64,000 nt of DNA from Pontivivens sp032464575 (GTDB lineage: Bacteria > Pseudomonadota > Alphaproteobacteria > Rhodobacterales > Rhodobacteraceae): the NCBI GenBank assembly GCA_032464575.1, contig JAWDKM010000002.1, positions 496,001-560,000 on the forward strand, in the 5' to 3' direction. The position numbers were made by a program, and so were the translations under genes. A model generated the notes under the pieces. The model was not told the origin of the DNA, searched no databases, and saw only the letters and a list, made by a program, of their open reading frames with translations. Of the stretch, positions 16,192 through 25,438 are shown piece by piece (positions within the stretch are counted from its first letter, which is position 1; the number at the start of each line of letters is the position of its first letter).

Positions 16192-16980
16192 ATGGATTAC
16201 GACGCCGTTACCGAGATCTTCCGACGCCTCGCGCTGGAGGCCGGCGAGAAGATCCTGGACATCTACGGCAGCGACGATTTCGAGGTACGGGCGAAGGGCG
16301 ACGACAGCCCGGTGACGGCGGCGGACGAGGCGGCGGACGCACTGATTTCCGCTGGGCTGCGCGCCGCGTTTCCGGACATGACGCTCGTGACCGAGGAGCA
16401 GGCGGCGACCCATGAGCAGAGTGCCGCGACCTTCCTGATCGTCGATCCGCTCGACGGCACGAAGGAGTTCGTGCAGCGCCGCGGAGAGTTCACGGTGAAC
16501 ATCGCGCTGGTCGAGGACGGCGTGCCGACGCGCGGTGTGGTCTACGCGCCGGCCGTCGGGCGGCTCTTCTATACCGATGCCGCGGGGCGGGCCGTCGAAG
16601 AGGCTGGGTCGTTCGGACCTGCGCCCGGTACGACGACGCCCCTGTCGGTGGCGGAGGCGAATGGCCCGCTGCGCGTCGTTGCCTCCAAGTCCCACCGCGA
16701 TCAGGCAACCGACGACTATATCGGCAAGTATGATGTGGCCGAGTTGGTGAGTGCCGGATCCTCCCTCAAGTTCTGCCTCGTCGCCGCAGGGGAGGCCGAC
16801 ATCTACCCCCGGCTCGGCCGAACGATGGAATGGGACACCGCCGCCGGTGATGCCGTGCTGCGCGGCGCGGGCGGCCGGGTCGTCCGCTTCGAGGATCACA
16901 CGACCTTCGCCTACGGCAAGCCGGGCTTCGAGAACGGTCACTTCATCGCCTGCGGCCGCGGCGTGGAGCTGAAAGCGTGA
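16192..16980 (+). CDS. cysQ: CysQ, 3'(2'),5'-bisphosphate nucleotidase
   Basis: A 262-aa inositol-monophosphatase-fold enzyme expected to hydrolyse PAP (adenosine 3',5'-bisphosphate) to AMP, which relieves PAP inhibition after sulfate transfer. Metal-site motifs are VTEE, LIVDPLDGTKEF and WDTAAGDAVL. The ATG at 16192 has GAGG 10 bases upstream; an ATG at 16171 is also in frame. It overlaps kdsB by four bases (GTGA). PAP is the by-product of sulfotransferases, and one is encoded 7 kb downstream on the same strand. Confidence 0.9.
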   Translation: MDYDAVTEIFRRLALEAGEKILDIYGSDDFEVRAKGDDSPVTAADEAADALISAGLRAAFPDMTLVTEEQAATHEQSAATFLIVDPLDGTKEFVQRRGEFTVNIALVEDGVPTRGVVYAPAVGRLFYTDAAGRAVEEAGSFGPAPGTTTPLSVAEANGPLRVVASKSHRDQATDDYIGKYDVAELVSAGSSLKFCLVAAGEADIYPRLGRTMEWDTAAGDAVLRGAGGRVVRFEDHTTFAYGKPGFENGHFIACGRGVELKA

Positions 16981-17780
16981 GCGACGTCCTGATTGCGATC
17001 CCGGCGCGCTACGCCTCCACCCGCTATCCCGGCAAGCCGCTGGTCGAGCTGCGCGGCACCTCGGGCGAGCGGCGCAGCCTGATCCGGCGGAGCTGGGACG
17101 CGGCCTGTGCCGTGGCGGGCGGCGCGCAGGTCGTGGTCGCGACCGACGATGACCGGATTGCGGAGCATGCGCAGGGTTTCGGCGCCGAGGTCGTGATGAC
17201 CTCCGAGGATTGCGCCAATGGGACCGAGCGCTGCTCCGATGTCCTGGAGCGCACGGGTCTGACGCCGGAGATCGTCGTGAACCTGCAGGGCGACGCCCCA
17301 CTGACCCCCGCCTGGTTCGTCGAGGACCTGATCGCCGCGCTACGCGCCGACGACAGCGTGGAGGTCGCAACGCCGGTGCTGCGCACGGACTCCGAAGCGC
17401 TCGCCGGGTTTCGGGAGGATCGCCTGAACGGTCGTGTCGGCGGGACCACCGCCGTCTTCGACCGGCAGGGGCGGGCGCTCTACTTCTCGAAGGAGGTGAT
17501 CCCGTACACGGGTCGCGATTTCGCGCCGGGCGAGGACAACCCCGTCTTCCACCATGTGGGCGTCTACGCCTACCGGCCCGCAGCGCTCGCCCGCTACCGC
17601 GACTGGCCGACCGGGTCGCTGGAGCGGTGGGAAGGGCTGGAGCAGCTGCGCTTCCTCGAAAACGGCACCGCGATCCGCTGTGTTGAGGTCGAGGCGCGGG
17701 GCCGAGCCTTCTGGGAGCTCAACAATCCCGTCGATGTCGCGCGGATCGAGGCGATCCTCGCCGAACAGGGCATCGACTGA
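16977..17780 (+). CDS. kdsB: KdsB, 3-deoxy-manno-octulosonate cytidylyltransferase
   Basis: A 267-aa enzyme that activates Kdo as CMP-Kdo for LPS or capsule synthesis. Motifs are IPARYASTRYPGKPL at the N-terminus, then VVVATDDDRI, VNLQGDAPL and HHVGVYAYRPAAL. It starts with GTG overlapping the cysQ stop. The RTGLTPE and GTSGER inserts make it somewhat longer than core KdsB (~250 aa). It may be a capsule-type (KpsU-like) copy; a housekeeping copy elsewhere cannot be excluded. Confidence 0.9.
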   Translation: MSDVLIAIPARYASTRYPGKPLVELRGTSGERRSLIRRSWDAACAVAGGAQVVVATDDDRIAEHAQGFGAEVVMTSEDCANGTERCSDVLERTGLTPEIVVNLQGDAPLTPAWFVEDLIAALRADDSVEVATPVLRTDSEALAGFREDRLNGRVGGTTAVFDRQGRALYFSKEVIPYTGRDFAPGEDNPVFHHVGVYAYRPAALARYRDWPTGSLERWEGLEQLRFLENGTAIRCVEVEARGRAFWELNNPVDVARIEAILAEQGID

Positions 17781-17784
17781 TCCC

Positions 17785-19050
17785 GTGCACGCCGCGCCAA
17801 GCGTCAGCGTCGTCATCCCCAACCGCGGCCGGGCGGAACTGCTGGATCGGGCGCTGATCGGGCTACTGCGGCAATGGCCGGTGGTGCCGGAGATCGTCGT
17901 CGTCTCCGATCGCGCCGAGCCGCACCCGCTCGCCGATATCTGGGTGCACGAGCCGGAGCCCAACGTCGCGCGCGCCCGGAATGTCGGGATCAACGCCGCA
18001 CATGGCGCGATCATCGCCTTCCTCGACGACGATGCGGTGCCCGCGCCGGGGTGGCTCGGTGCGCTTCTGACCGCGTTCGACGAGCCGGCCGTGGAGGCCG
18101 CGGGCGGTCCGACGCTCGGCGAGGATGGTGAAACCGCGCAGTGGGGCCGGACCGGTTTCAACGAGGCGGGCGAGGATGGCGCGGAGCATCCGTACCTCAA
18201 ACTCAACGGCACCAACATGGCGGTACGCCGGTCCACGCTCGCCCGGCTCGGCGGGTTCGACGAGCGCTATGCCTACTTCCTCGACGAGACCGATCTCCTT
18301 CTGCGTGTCTATCGCGAGGGCGGGCGAGGGGCCTGGTGTCCCGATGCGCTTGTTCACCACCATGCGGCGGCGAATGCGGTGCGAGGCCGGATGTCGTCGA
18401 CCGAGGGGTTCCGGGTGCTGGGGCGCAGCAAAGCCGCCTTTTGCGCAACCTACCTCACGGACTCCGCGGCGCGAACACGAGCGCACGCCACCTTCGCGGA
18501 GGAACAGCGGACACGACTTCTCAACGCGCATCAACTGGGCCGCCTCAGCGGCAAGGGCGTGTCGGCGCGATACGCGGCGCTGATCGCAGGGCTGGCAGAG
18601 CCGGTGGGGCATCCGAGCCCGACCAGCATCGGTGAGGACACAGCGGAGGCGGGGCACCACCGCTCTCGCCCCAAACGCATCGCACTCGTACCGCGGCTGC
18701 TCGGTCGGAAAGCAGCCGAGCGAGCGGCGGCGGAGCTCGCCGAATCGAGGGCGGAGGTTTTCCTGATCGAGCTGCGCTGGCTCCGCCTGCCGCCCCGGAC
18801 CGCATTCCGCATGTCGGGATACTGGAAGATCCAGCGCGGCCTTCTGGGAACCGGATACAGTCATCCCCGTTTTAACAATGCAGCACACAAAGCGCTGAAC
18901 CGGTTGAAGCCGCTCGATTCCGTGATCTGGGGCACGATCGGAGGAGATGCAAAATGGGTTGAAATCGAGGGCGAAGCGCCGATGCGGGCTGCGTCAGCTC
19001 GCCTCATTTCGTGGCGCGATGTTGTATTGCGGTCGCAGTTACAACCCTAA
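17785..19050 (+). CDS. family 2 glycosyltransferase
   Basis: A 421-aa protein with a GT2 (GT-A fold) domain in residues ~5-240: VSVVIPNRGRAELLDRALIG, the DXD-like AFLDDDAVPAPGW, and the acceptor-side motif YFLDETDLLLRVYREGG. The remaining ~180 residues are basic and match nothing I recognise. It starts with GTG four bases after kdsB and has no strong ribosome site, so coupling is likely. It probably adds a sugar to a surface glycan; donor and acceptor are unknown. GC content falls towards its 3' end and into the galU leader. Confidence 0.83.
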   Translation: MHAAPSVSVVIPNRGRAELLDRALIGLLRQWPVVPEIVVVSDRAEPHPLADIWVHEPEPNVARARNVGINAAHGAIIAFLDDDAVPAPGWLGALLTAFDEPAVEAAGGPTLGEDGETAQWGRTGFNEAGEDGAEHPYLKLNGTNMAVRRSTLARLGGFDERYAYFLDETDLLLRVYREGGRGAWCPDALVHHHAAANAVRGRMSSTEGFRVLGRSKAAFCATYLTDSAARTRAHATFAEEQRTRLLNAHQLGRLSGKGVSARYAALIAGLAEPVGHPSPTSIGEDTAEAGHHRSRPKRIALVPRLLGRKAAERAAAELAESRAEVFLIELRWLRLPPRTAFRMSGYWKIQRGLLGTGYSHPRFNNAAHKALNRLKPLDSVIWGTIGGDAKWVEIEGEAPMRAASARLISWRDVVLRSQLQP

Positions 19051-19114
19051 GTTGTCTTTGAAAATACACCTTCGCAGGCTACCTTTGCTGCATAGCACAA
19101 CAGGGATTCCCAAT

Positions 19115-20017
19115 ATGAAACGCAAGGTGACGAAAGCCGTTTTCCCCGTGGCGGGAATGGGAACACGCTTTCTTCCGGCCACCAAGTCGATCCCCAAGGA
19201 GATTATGACTCTGGTGGACCGGCCGCTGATTCAATACGCCATCGACGAGGCTCGCGAGGCGGGCATCAAGGAGTTCATCTTCGTGACGGCGCGGGGCAAG
19301 CAGAGCCTCGAAGATTATTTCGACAGCGCGCCCGAGCTCGAGAAGACACTGCGCCAGAAGGGCAAGACCGACCTTCTGGATCAGCTCAAGCGGACGGACA
19401 TGGAATCGGGCGCCATCGCCTATGTTCGCCAGCGCGAGGCGCTCGGCCTCGGCCACGCCGTCTGGTGCGCACGCCGCCTGATCGGCAACGAACCCTTCGC
19501 CGTGCTTCTGCCCGACGACGTGATCCAGGGCGAGCGCGCCTGCCTCGCCGACATGGTCGAAGCGCATGAGGAGACGGGCGGCAATATCGTCGCCGCTATG
19601 GAAGTGCCGAACGAGAAGGTCTCGTCCTACGGCATCCTAGGCGTCTCCGACGACAACGGCGTCCGCGCCAAGGTCAGCAGCATGGTCGAGAAGCCGGCGG
19701 CAGAGGATGCGCCTTCCAACCTCGCCGTGATCGGCCGCTACATCCTGACGCCATCGGTGCTGCAGAATCTCAACAAGAAGGAGCGCGGCGCGGGCAACGA
19801 GATCCAGCTCACCGACGCGATCGCCAAGGAGATCGACAGCGAAAGCGGCGTCTACGGCCTGCGCTTCGAAGGTCAGCGCTTCGACTGCGGCTCCAAGGCG
19901 GGGTACCTGCAGGCGACAGTGGCCTTCGGCCTCGACCGCGAGGATCTGCGCGACGAGCTGTCGGACTACCTCCAGACAGTGCAGCTTGCCAGGAACGCGG
20001 CCGCGGCTGCCGAGTGA
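19115..20017 (+). CDS. galU: GalU, UTP-glucose-1-phosphate uridylyltransferase
   Basis: A 300-aa enzyme making UDP-glucose from UTP and glucose-1-phosphate. Motifs are KAVFPVAGMGTRFLPATKS with PKEIM, then EALGLGHAVWCA, VLLPDDVI and the RFDCGSKAGYLQA segment. The ATG at 19115 is preceded by CAGGGA. Its AT-richer 64-bp leader holds TTGAAA at 19058-19063 with a weak -10 about 16 bases on, so it may have its own promoter within the glycan run. Transferases follow directly downstream. Confidence 0.94.
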   Translation: MKRKVTKAVFPVAGMGTRFLPATKSIPKEIMTLVDRPLIQYAIDEAREAGIKEFIFVTARGKQSLEDYFDSAPELEKTLRQKGKTDLLDQLKRTDMESGAIAYVRQREALGLGHAVWCARRLIGNEPFAVLLPDDVIQGERACLADMVEAHEETGGNIVAAMEVPNEKVSSYGILGVSDDNGVRAKVSSMVEKPAAEDAPSNLAVIGRYILTPSVLQNLNKKERGAGNEIQLTDAIAKEIDSESGVYGLRFEGQRFDCGSKAGYLQATVAFGLDREDLRDELSDYLQTVQLARNAAAAAE

Positions 20018-20034
20018 CCCGGCTGACGGACTGA

Positions 20035-21204
20035 ATGATCCATATCGACCTGTCCCGCGCGTTTGCACGCGCGCGGGACACGCGGCACACGGGCATTGAC
20101 CGCGTCGAACGCCATCTCGCGCAGGCGCTCGCATCCACCGGAAAGACATCGGGACTGGTCCGCAGCGGCGGTCGCCTGTGGCGCGGGCCGGTGGAAGAAT
20201 TGCTGAACATCGCCGATACGGCAGAGGGCATGAACCTATCCGCACTCGCAACGCCTTGGCGCGATCCGGTGCGGCGACGGCGCGAAACGGCCCTGCGGCG
20301 ACACCTTGGTGCAGCACGCCGGATCCCCGAGGGTCTGCAAGACGGCACAGTCTACTTCGCCGCGGGCCACAACCTGCCGACCGATGCAGAAACGAAGGCA
20401 TTGCGCGACGCAGGACTGACCATCGCCATACTGGTCCACGACATCATTCCGCTGACATATCCCGAGCTGTCGCGCCCGGAACCGGCGGCGCGGTTCGGGG
20501 AGCGGATGGCCATGACCGCGCGCCGGGCCGACGTCGTCTTCCACCTGACTTCCATCGGGATGGAGCGATGGCGGGCCGCGTTCGGGCCGCCACCGGCAGG
20601 TCAGGTACACCACGTCCTTCCTCTCGGCCCGACCGGGGCCGCGCCGGTGCCCCGCGCGCCGGGCCCGCGACCCGAGTTCCTTGCCCTGTCGACCATCGAA
20701 CCGCGGAAGGGCCACGATCTCCTGCTCGACATCTGGGAGCGCTTCGCCGGCGCCGGGGCACCGCGGCTCCATCTCGTCGGACGGCGCGGCTGGCACGACC
20801 AGGCGTTTTTCGGCCGCCTGGACGCGGCCGTGGCGACGGGGACGGTCGTGGAGCATCCCGATCTCGACGACAGCGCCGTCCGCACATTGATGGCCCGGTG
20901 CCGCGCGCTGCTCTTCCCCTCCCTGGCCGAGGGCTATGGCCTGCCTCTCGTCGAAGCGCGCAGCGCCGGGCTTCCAGTGATCGCCTCCGACTTGCCAGAA
21001 TTCCGCGAAATACACGGCGAACGTGTACAATACGTCCCTGTGAGCGACCGAGCGGCCTGGGCGCTTGCAATTTCGTCTCACCTTTGTGACAGGCTTGTCG
21101 CGGGAGGTGGAATTCCGGATCTGCCGCCCTGGGAAAAGGTTGCAGGGCGGATCCGCACCATCGTGAACGAGACCGACGTTCGGGAGACGACCGCGAGGTC
21201 ATGA
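20035..21204 (+). CDS. family 4-type (GT-B) glycosyltransferase
   Basis: A 389-aa GT-B fold transferase. The N-terminal half (MIHIDLSRAFARARDTRHTG, VHDIIPLTYPEL) matches the bacterial group that opens with HTGIDRVE. The C-terminal half has FLALSTIEPRKGHDLLLDIW and the E-x7-E donor site in FPSLAEGYGLPLVEARSAG. It likely uses a nucleotide sugar to extend a surface polysaccharide. It lies 17 bases after galU and overlaps the next transferase by ATGA. Confidence 0.87.
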   Translation: MIHIDLSRAFARARDTRHTGIDRVERHLAQALASTGKTSGLVRSGGRLWRGPVEELLNIADTAEGMNLSALATPWRDPVRRRRETALRRHLGAARRIPEGLQDGTVYFAAGHNLPTDAETKALRDAGLTIAILVHDIIPLTYPELSRPEPAARFGERMAMTARRADVVFHLTSIGMERWRAAFGPPPAGQVHHVLPLGPTGAAPVPRAPGPRPEFLALSTIEPRKGHDLLLDIWERFAGAGAPRLHLVGRRGWHDQAFFGRLDAAVATGTVVEHPDLDDSAVRTLMARCRALLFPSLAEGYGLPLVEARSAGLPVIASDLPEFREIHGERVQYVPVSDRAAWALAISSHLCDRLVAGGGIPDLPPWEKVAGRIRTIVNETDVRETTARS

Positions 21205-22220
21205 CGATTCGGCAGACGATGTACCGGCTTCTGCTGCGTGCGCGGCGGCGGCGGCTCCAGCTGCGCAGCCTGCGGCGCGGCCGGGAACTGAGCCGGCTGC
21301 GCGCGCTGCCCGGCGATCTCGATCCATCGGCGATCCTGCTGGTATCGACGGTGCGCAACGAGCTTGCGAGGTTGCCCTACTTCCTGCGCTACTACCGGGA
21401 CATCGGCGTCGACCACTTCATCATGATCGACAACGGATCCACGGACGGGACGCTGGAGTACCTGCTCGAGCAGGACGACGTCGCGCTGTGGTACACGACG
21501 GCGAGCTACAAGGCCGCCCGGTTCGGATGCGACTGGGTGAACGCGCTCCTGTCGCGCCACGCGGTAGAGCACTGGACGCTGGTCGTCGATGTCGACGAGT
21601 TCCTCGTCTATCCCCACGCGGACACAAGGCCGCTTAATGCCCTGACCGACTGGCTCGATTCATCATCCGTCAAGTCATTCAGTGCAATGCTGCTCGACAT
21701 GTATTCCGAGCACCCAATTCGCGAGACGATCTACGAACCGGGCCAGAACCCGTTCGATCAGCTCTCATGGTTCGATCCCGGCAACTACATGATCCGCCGC
21801 GACCGGTTGCACGGAAACCTTTGGATTCAGGGCGGACCCCGGATGCGTGCCATGTTCGCCGACGATCCGTCCCAGGCGCCGGCATTGAACAAGATTCCTC
21901 TGGTCAAATGGCAGAAAGGTTACGTATACGTCAGCTCCACCCACAGCCTGTTGCCAAGGGGCCTGAACCGCGTTTACGACGAATGGGGCGGCGAGAAGCC
22001 GTCCGGATGCCTTCTTCATGCCAAATTCCTGCACTTACTGGAGGAAAAGGTTAATGAAGAATCCGTGCGGCGAGAGCACTATGCAGGGGGCAGGGAGTTT
22101 CTGGCATATCGCCAGCGACTGGACGGAGAGGAGAGCTTCTGGACGGAGTTCTCCGAGCGCTACAGGGGGTGGCGCCAACTAGAGGAGCTCGGCCTGATGT
22201 CATCAGGCGGGTGGATTTAA
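21201..22220 (+). CDS. GT-A glycosyltransferase (PF13704-like)
   Basis: A 339-aa protein whose central domain carries VSTVRNELARLPYFLRYYRD, FIMIDNGSTDGTLEYL and VVDVDEFLVYP. The last is the acidic DXD-type metal site of the Glyco_tranf_2_4/GT92-like group. The first ~35 residues are strongly basic (RARRRRLQLRSLRRGREL) and may bind the membrane surface. It sits between a GT4 gene and a Core-2-like gene, 15 bases before the latter. The sugar it transfers is unknown. Confidence 0.84.
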   Translation: MTIRQTMYRLLLRARRRRLQLRSLRRGRELSRLRALPGDLDPSAILLVSTVRNELARLPYFLRYYRDIGVDHFIMIDNGSTDGTLEYLLEQDDVALWYTTASYKAARFGCDWVNALLSRHAVEHWTLVVDVDEFLVYPHADTRPLNALTDWLDSSSVKSFSAMLLDMYSEHPIRETIYEPGQNPFDQLSWFDPGNYMIRRDRLHGNLWIQGGPRMRAMFADDPSQAPALNKIPLVKWQKGYVYVSSTHSLLPRGLNRVYDEWGGEKPSGCLLHAKFLHLLEEKVNEESVRREHYAGGREFLAYRQRLDGEESFWTEFSERYRGWRQLEELGLMSSGGWI

Positions 22221-22235
22221 GGGGGAGCGTTCGGG

Positions 22236-23939
22236 GTGAGTGTCGGGATGTGCATTTTGGCACACCACCACCTGTACCGGGTGGCGGAGTTGGCCAGGCA
22301 TCTGCACGACCACGGCTGTCGCGTCGTGATCCACGTCGATTCCGCCACCTCCGACCGGGAATATGACAAGCTCGTCAAAGATCTGTCGGACCGGGAGGTG
22401 ATCTTCGCGAAGCGGCGTCGCTGCGAATGGGGCACCTACGCACTGCACGAAGCCGCGCTCGAAGCGTCCCGCCTCCTCATCGAGAGCTTCCAGGATGTCG
22501 AGCATGTCTGCCTCGTCAGCGGATCCTGCCTGCCGATCCGCCCCGTGGACGAACTGATCGAACACCTGGCGCGGAACCCGGATACCGATTTCGTCGAGAG
22601 CCGCATCCTGGGGCAGGAGCAGTGGGTGCAGGATGGGCTGACCGAGGAGCGGTTCACGCTCTACTTCCCGTTCGGCTGGCGCTCCAACCGCTGGCTCTTC
22701 GACCGGTTCGTCGAGGTTCAGCGCCGGCTCCGCGTGCGGCGCGACGTTCCCAATCACCTGACCCTGGCGCTGGGCTCGCAATGGTGGACGTTGAGCCGCC
22801 GGACCCTTCGCGCCATTCTCGACGATCCACTCAAGGGCGAGACGGACCGCTTCTTCCGCCAATGCTGGATCGTGGATGAGGCCTACGTCCAGACACTGGT
22901 GCGGCGTCATTCGCGGAAACTCGTCGCACGCTCGCTGTGCCTGACGGAGTTCGACCCGCAGGGCAAGCCGTTCACCTTCTACGACGATCATGCGCACCTG
23001 CTAAAAGGCACGAGGCATTTCTTTGCGCGGAAGATCTGGCACGGGGCGACAGGCCTCTACAACAAGTACCTGCAAGGCGTCGATCCCATCACGGCAGCGC
23101 GGCGGCCCAAGCGTGAGGCGCTGCCCGACGTGGTCGCGGCCGGACGGGACCGCCGGTGCCGCGGGCGCACCGGTCTGCTGAGCCAGAGCCGCTTCCCCGC
23201 GCAAGGCTTCGCCCGCCAGCCGCAGACGGCGCGCTCCTACCTCGTGCTCGACGGCTACGACTTCCTGTTCAAGGACGTCCCTCAATGGCTGCGGAACCAG
23301 GGGGCGGAGGCGGCGCATGGCCGGCTTTTCCATCCCGAACGGGTCGAACTGGGCGCGGGTGCGCGTGTCGCGCCCGGCGCCGTAGTGGACAACGCCAACA
23401 TCCGCGACTGGAACGAACAGCAGTTCCTGACGAACCTGATCTGGAGCGATCAGGACCGCCAGCAGTCCTTCCTGTTCCACATCTCCGACAGTACGCCCAT
23501 GGGATCGTTCCTGCTGAAGGACCCGAATGCGGAGATCTTCTTCATCAAGGGCGCGTGGATCTTCAACCTCGCACCGTCGGCGGGCGAGGATCCGCGGCAG
23601 TTCCGTCGCCGGGCCCTGCGGCTGAAGCTGCTGGAGCAGAAGCACATCGCAGAGCTCGAACAGCAGACCACGCAGGCTCGCGTTCATGTCTGGGAGCTCG
23701 CGGACGTGCTCGCCAACCCGGTCGCACCCCTGCGCGCGGTTGCGGAGGCCGTCGAAGGACGGCCCGCGGCGGAGCTCGCAGACCTTCCGAAGATGCGCAG
23801 CGAGCATGGAATGGATCAGCTCGTCCACCGCCTGCATGCCGAGACCGTGCGCGAACAGCGGTCGGCCATCGCACGCTTCCCGCTCCGGCGCGGGCGCGGC
23901 GCGGTGGATGCCCGGCCGGGTCCGTCTGAAGGGGCCTGA
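22236..23939 (+). CDS. Core-2/I-branching-like glycosyltransferase with extra C-terminal domain
   Basis: A 567-aa protein. Residues 1-~270 resemble the Core-2/I-branching (GT14) fold: SVGMCILAHHHLYRVAELAR, VVIHVDSATSD, RCEWGTYALHEAAL, VCLVSGSCLPIRP. Residues ~300-500 form a second domain that I cannot assign with certainty; similar proteins carry domains of unknown function there. The GTG start follows GGGGGAG by about 9 bases. Its stop overlaps the sulfotransferase start (TGATG). Animal homologues add GlcNAc or xylose branches; the bacterial reaction is not known to me. Confidence 0.82.
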   Translation: MSVGMCILAHHHLYRVAELARHLHDHGCRVVIHVDSATSDREYDKLVKDLSDREVIFAKRRRCEWGTYALHEAALEASRLLIESFQDVEHVCLVSGSCLPIRPVDELIEHLARNPDTDFVESRILGQEQWVQDGLTEERFTLYFPFGWRSNRWLFDRFVEVQRRLRVRRDVPNHLTLALGSQWWTLSRRTLRAILDDPLKGETDRFFRQCWIVDEAYVQTLVRRHSRKLVARSLCLTEFDPQGKPFTFYDDHAHLLKGTRHFFARKIWHGATGLYNKYLQGVDPITAARRPKREALPDVVAAGRDRRCRGRTGLLSQSRFPAQGFARQPQTARSYLVLDGYDFLFKDVPQWLRNQGAEAAHGRLFHPERVELGAGARVAPGAVVDNANIRDWNEQQFLTNLIWSDQDRQQSFLFHISDSTPMGSFLLKDPNAEIFFIKGAWIFNLAPSAGEDPRQFRRRALRLKLLEQKHIAELEQQTTQARVHVWELADVLANPVAPLRAVAEAVEGRPAAELADLPKMRSEHGMDQLVHRLHAETVREQRSAIARFPLRRGRGAVDARPGPSEGA

Positions 23940-25438
23940 TGACGCGGCCGGATCGCTTCCGCTTCTTCACGATTTTCGGGGTCATGCGAACGGGCTCCAA
24001 CCTGCTGCAACGCACCCTCGACCAGTTTCCCGACCTCCTGTGCCACGGCGAGCTCTTCAATCCCGCCTTCATCGGGCGGGTGAAGGATGACGAGGCATTC
24101 GGCTTCAACATCGGGCGCCGCGACGCGGACCCCGACGGGCTGATAGAAGCGGCGATCGTCGACCGCCCGGATCAGCTCGTGGGGTTCCGCCTTTTCGATG
24201 GGCACGACCCGCGGGTGGAGCAGGGCGTCCTTGCCAACTCCGATGCGGGCAAGATCATCCTGACCCGGGACCCGCTGGACAGCTACATCTCGCTGAAGAT
24301 CGCGCGGGAGACGGACCAATGGATGCTGGGCAAGACCCGTGCGCGGCGCAGCGCCCGCATCCGTTTCGACATGGAAGAGTTCCGGGACTACCGACGGCGA
24401 ACGGCGGACTACTACGCGCGCATCGAGCGGACGCTTCAGCTTGGTGGGCAAGCCGCCTTCCGCATCCGGTTCGACGACATAACCGACGTCGATGTCGTCA
24501 ACGGCCTAGCGCAATGGCTGGGCTCCAGCCACCAGCTCGGGTCGATCGAGGAAACGATTCAGCGCCAGAACCCCGGCCCCATCGAGGAGAAGGTCCTCAA
24601 TGTGGAGGAGATGGAAGCCGCCTTACGCTCCGACGGCGGTGTACACCGAACCGGGAGCGGCACGACGCAGCGATCGGCGAACCTGAAGTTCATGCACCAG
24701 TCGCGAAAGTTGCCACTGCTCTATGCCGCCATACCCGGAACGCGTTCCGACAAGGTGCTGCGCTGGATGCACGGTATCGACGGGGGAGACGACATGCGGG
24801 CGGACATCCGCGACGGCGACCTGTTCGACCAGCCGCCGAACCGCCGCGCGCTGCAGGACTGGCTGGGTGGAAATGCCGATACGCTCTGCTTCACGACGGT
24901 CTGCCATCCGCTGGTGCGCGCGCACGATGCGTTTCTGACCCGAATTCTCGACCCCGGCAATGAGGGCTATCCCCGCATCCGCAGCCATGCCGAGAGCGAG
25001 TACGGAATGCATGTCCCGGAGGCCGGCGCGATCGCGGGCGCGGATCGGGAGCGGCTGACCGCGATGGGCTACGATGTCGAGGCACACCGGCGGGCCTTCG
25101 CCGCGTTCCTCGATTTCGTGCGCGCGAACCTCGCCGGGCGCACGCCCATGCGGATCGACGGGCTCTGGGCACCGCAGCACGACTTCGTGGAAGGGTTCGG
25201 TTCGGCGGTCACCCTCGGCCTGATCCTGCGCGATGCGGACCTTCTGTCGGGCGCGGCCTATATCAAGCGGCGCTTCGGCCTCGACCGGGTCCGCAACGCG
25301 GCGCTGAAGGAGGTACCGGAGGGTCTGTTCGAGTTGGAGGAGGTTTGGACGCAGGAGCTGGAGGACGCGGCCCGTGCGATCTACGTGCGTGATTTCGCCC
25401 GGTTCGGCTTCGGCCCGGCGGTGGCTCAAGCAGCCTGA
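23939..25438 (+). CDS. two-domain sulfotransferase
   Basis: A 499-aa protein. The N-terminal domain has the PAPS 5'-phosphosulfate loop FTIFGVMRTGSNLLQRTL (RTGS at 17-20) and the 3'-phosphate motif ILTRDPLDSYISLK (Arg110, Ser115), as in Stf0/NodH-type enzymes. From ~255 a second unit shows YAAIPGTRSDKVLRWM and TVCHPLVRAHDAFLTRIL, which look like weaker versions of the same two sites in Sulfotransfer_2 proteins. It probably sulfates the glycan built by the preceding transferases. Its 3' end overlaps that of ptsN by 13 bases on the opposite strand. Confidence 0.82.
   Translation: MTRPDRFRFFTIFGVMRTGSNLLQRTLDQFPDLLCHGELFNPAFIGRVKDDEAFGFNIGRRDADPDGLIEAAIVDRPDQLVGFRLFDGHDPRVEQGVLANSDAGKIILTRDPLDSYISLKIARETDQWMLGKTRARRSARIRFDMEEFRDYRRRTADYYARIERTLQLGGQAAFRIRFDDITDVDVVNGLAQWLGSSHQLGSIEETIQRQNPGPIEEKVLNVEEMEAALRSDGGVHRTGSGTTQRSANLKFMHQSRKLPLLYAAIPGTRSDKVLRWMHGIDGGDDMRADIRDGDLFDQPPNRRALQDWLGGNADTLCFTTVCHPLVRAHDAFLTRILDPGNEGYPRIRSHAESEYGMHVPEAGAIAGADRERLTAMGYDVEAHRRAFAAFLDFVRANLAGRTPMRIDGLWAPQHDFVEGFGSAVTLGLILRDADLLSGAAYIKRRFGLDRVRNAALKEVPEGLFELEEVWTQELEDAARAIYVRDFARFGFGPAVAQAA

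Noticed and set aside
25426..25438. 13-bp overlap of the sulfotransferase and ptsN 3' ends as a sign of misannotation
   Set aside because: Both proteins run to natural C-termini and convergent 3' overlaps of this size are common in compact genomes.
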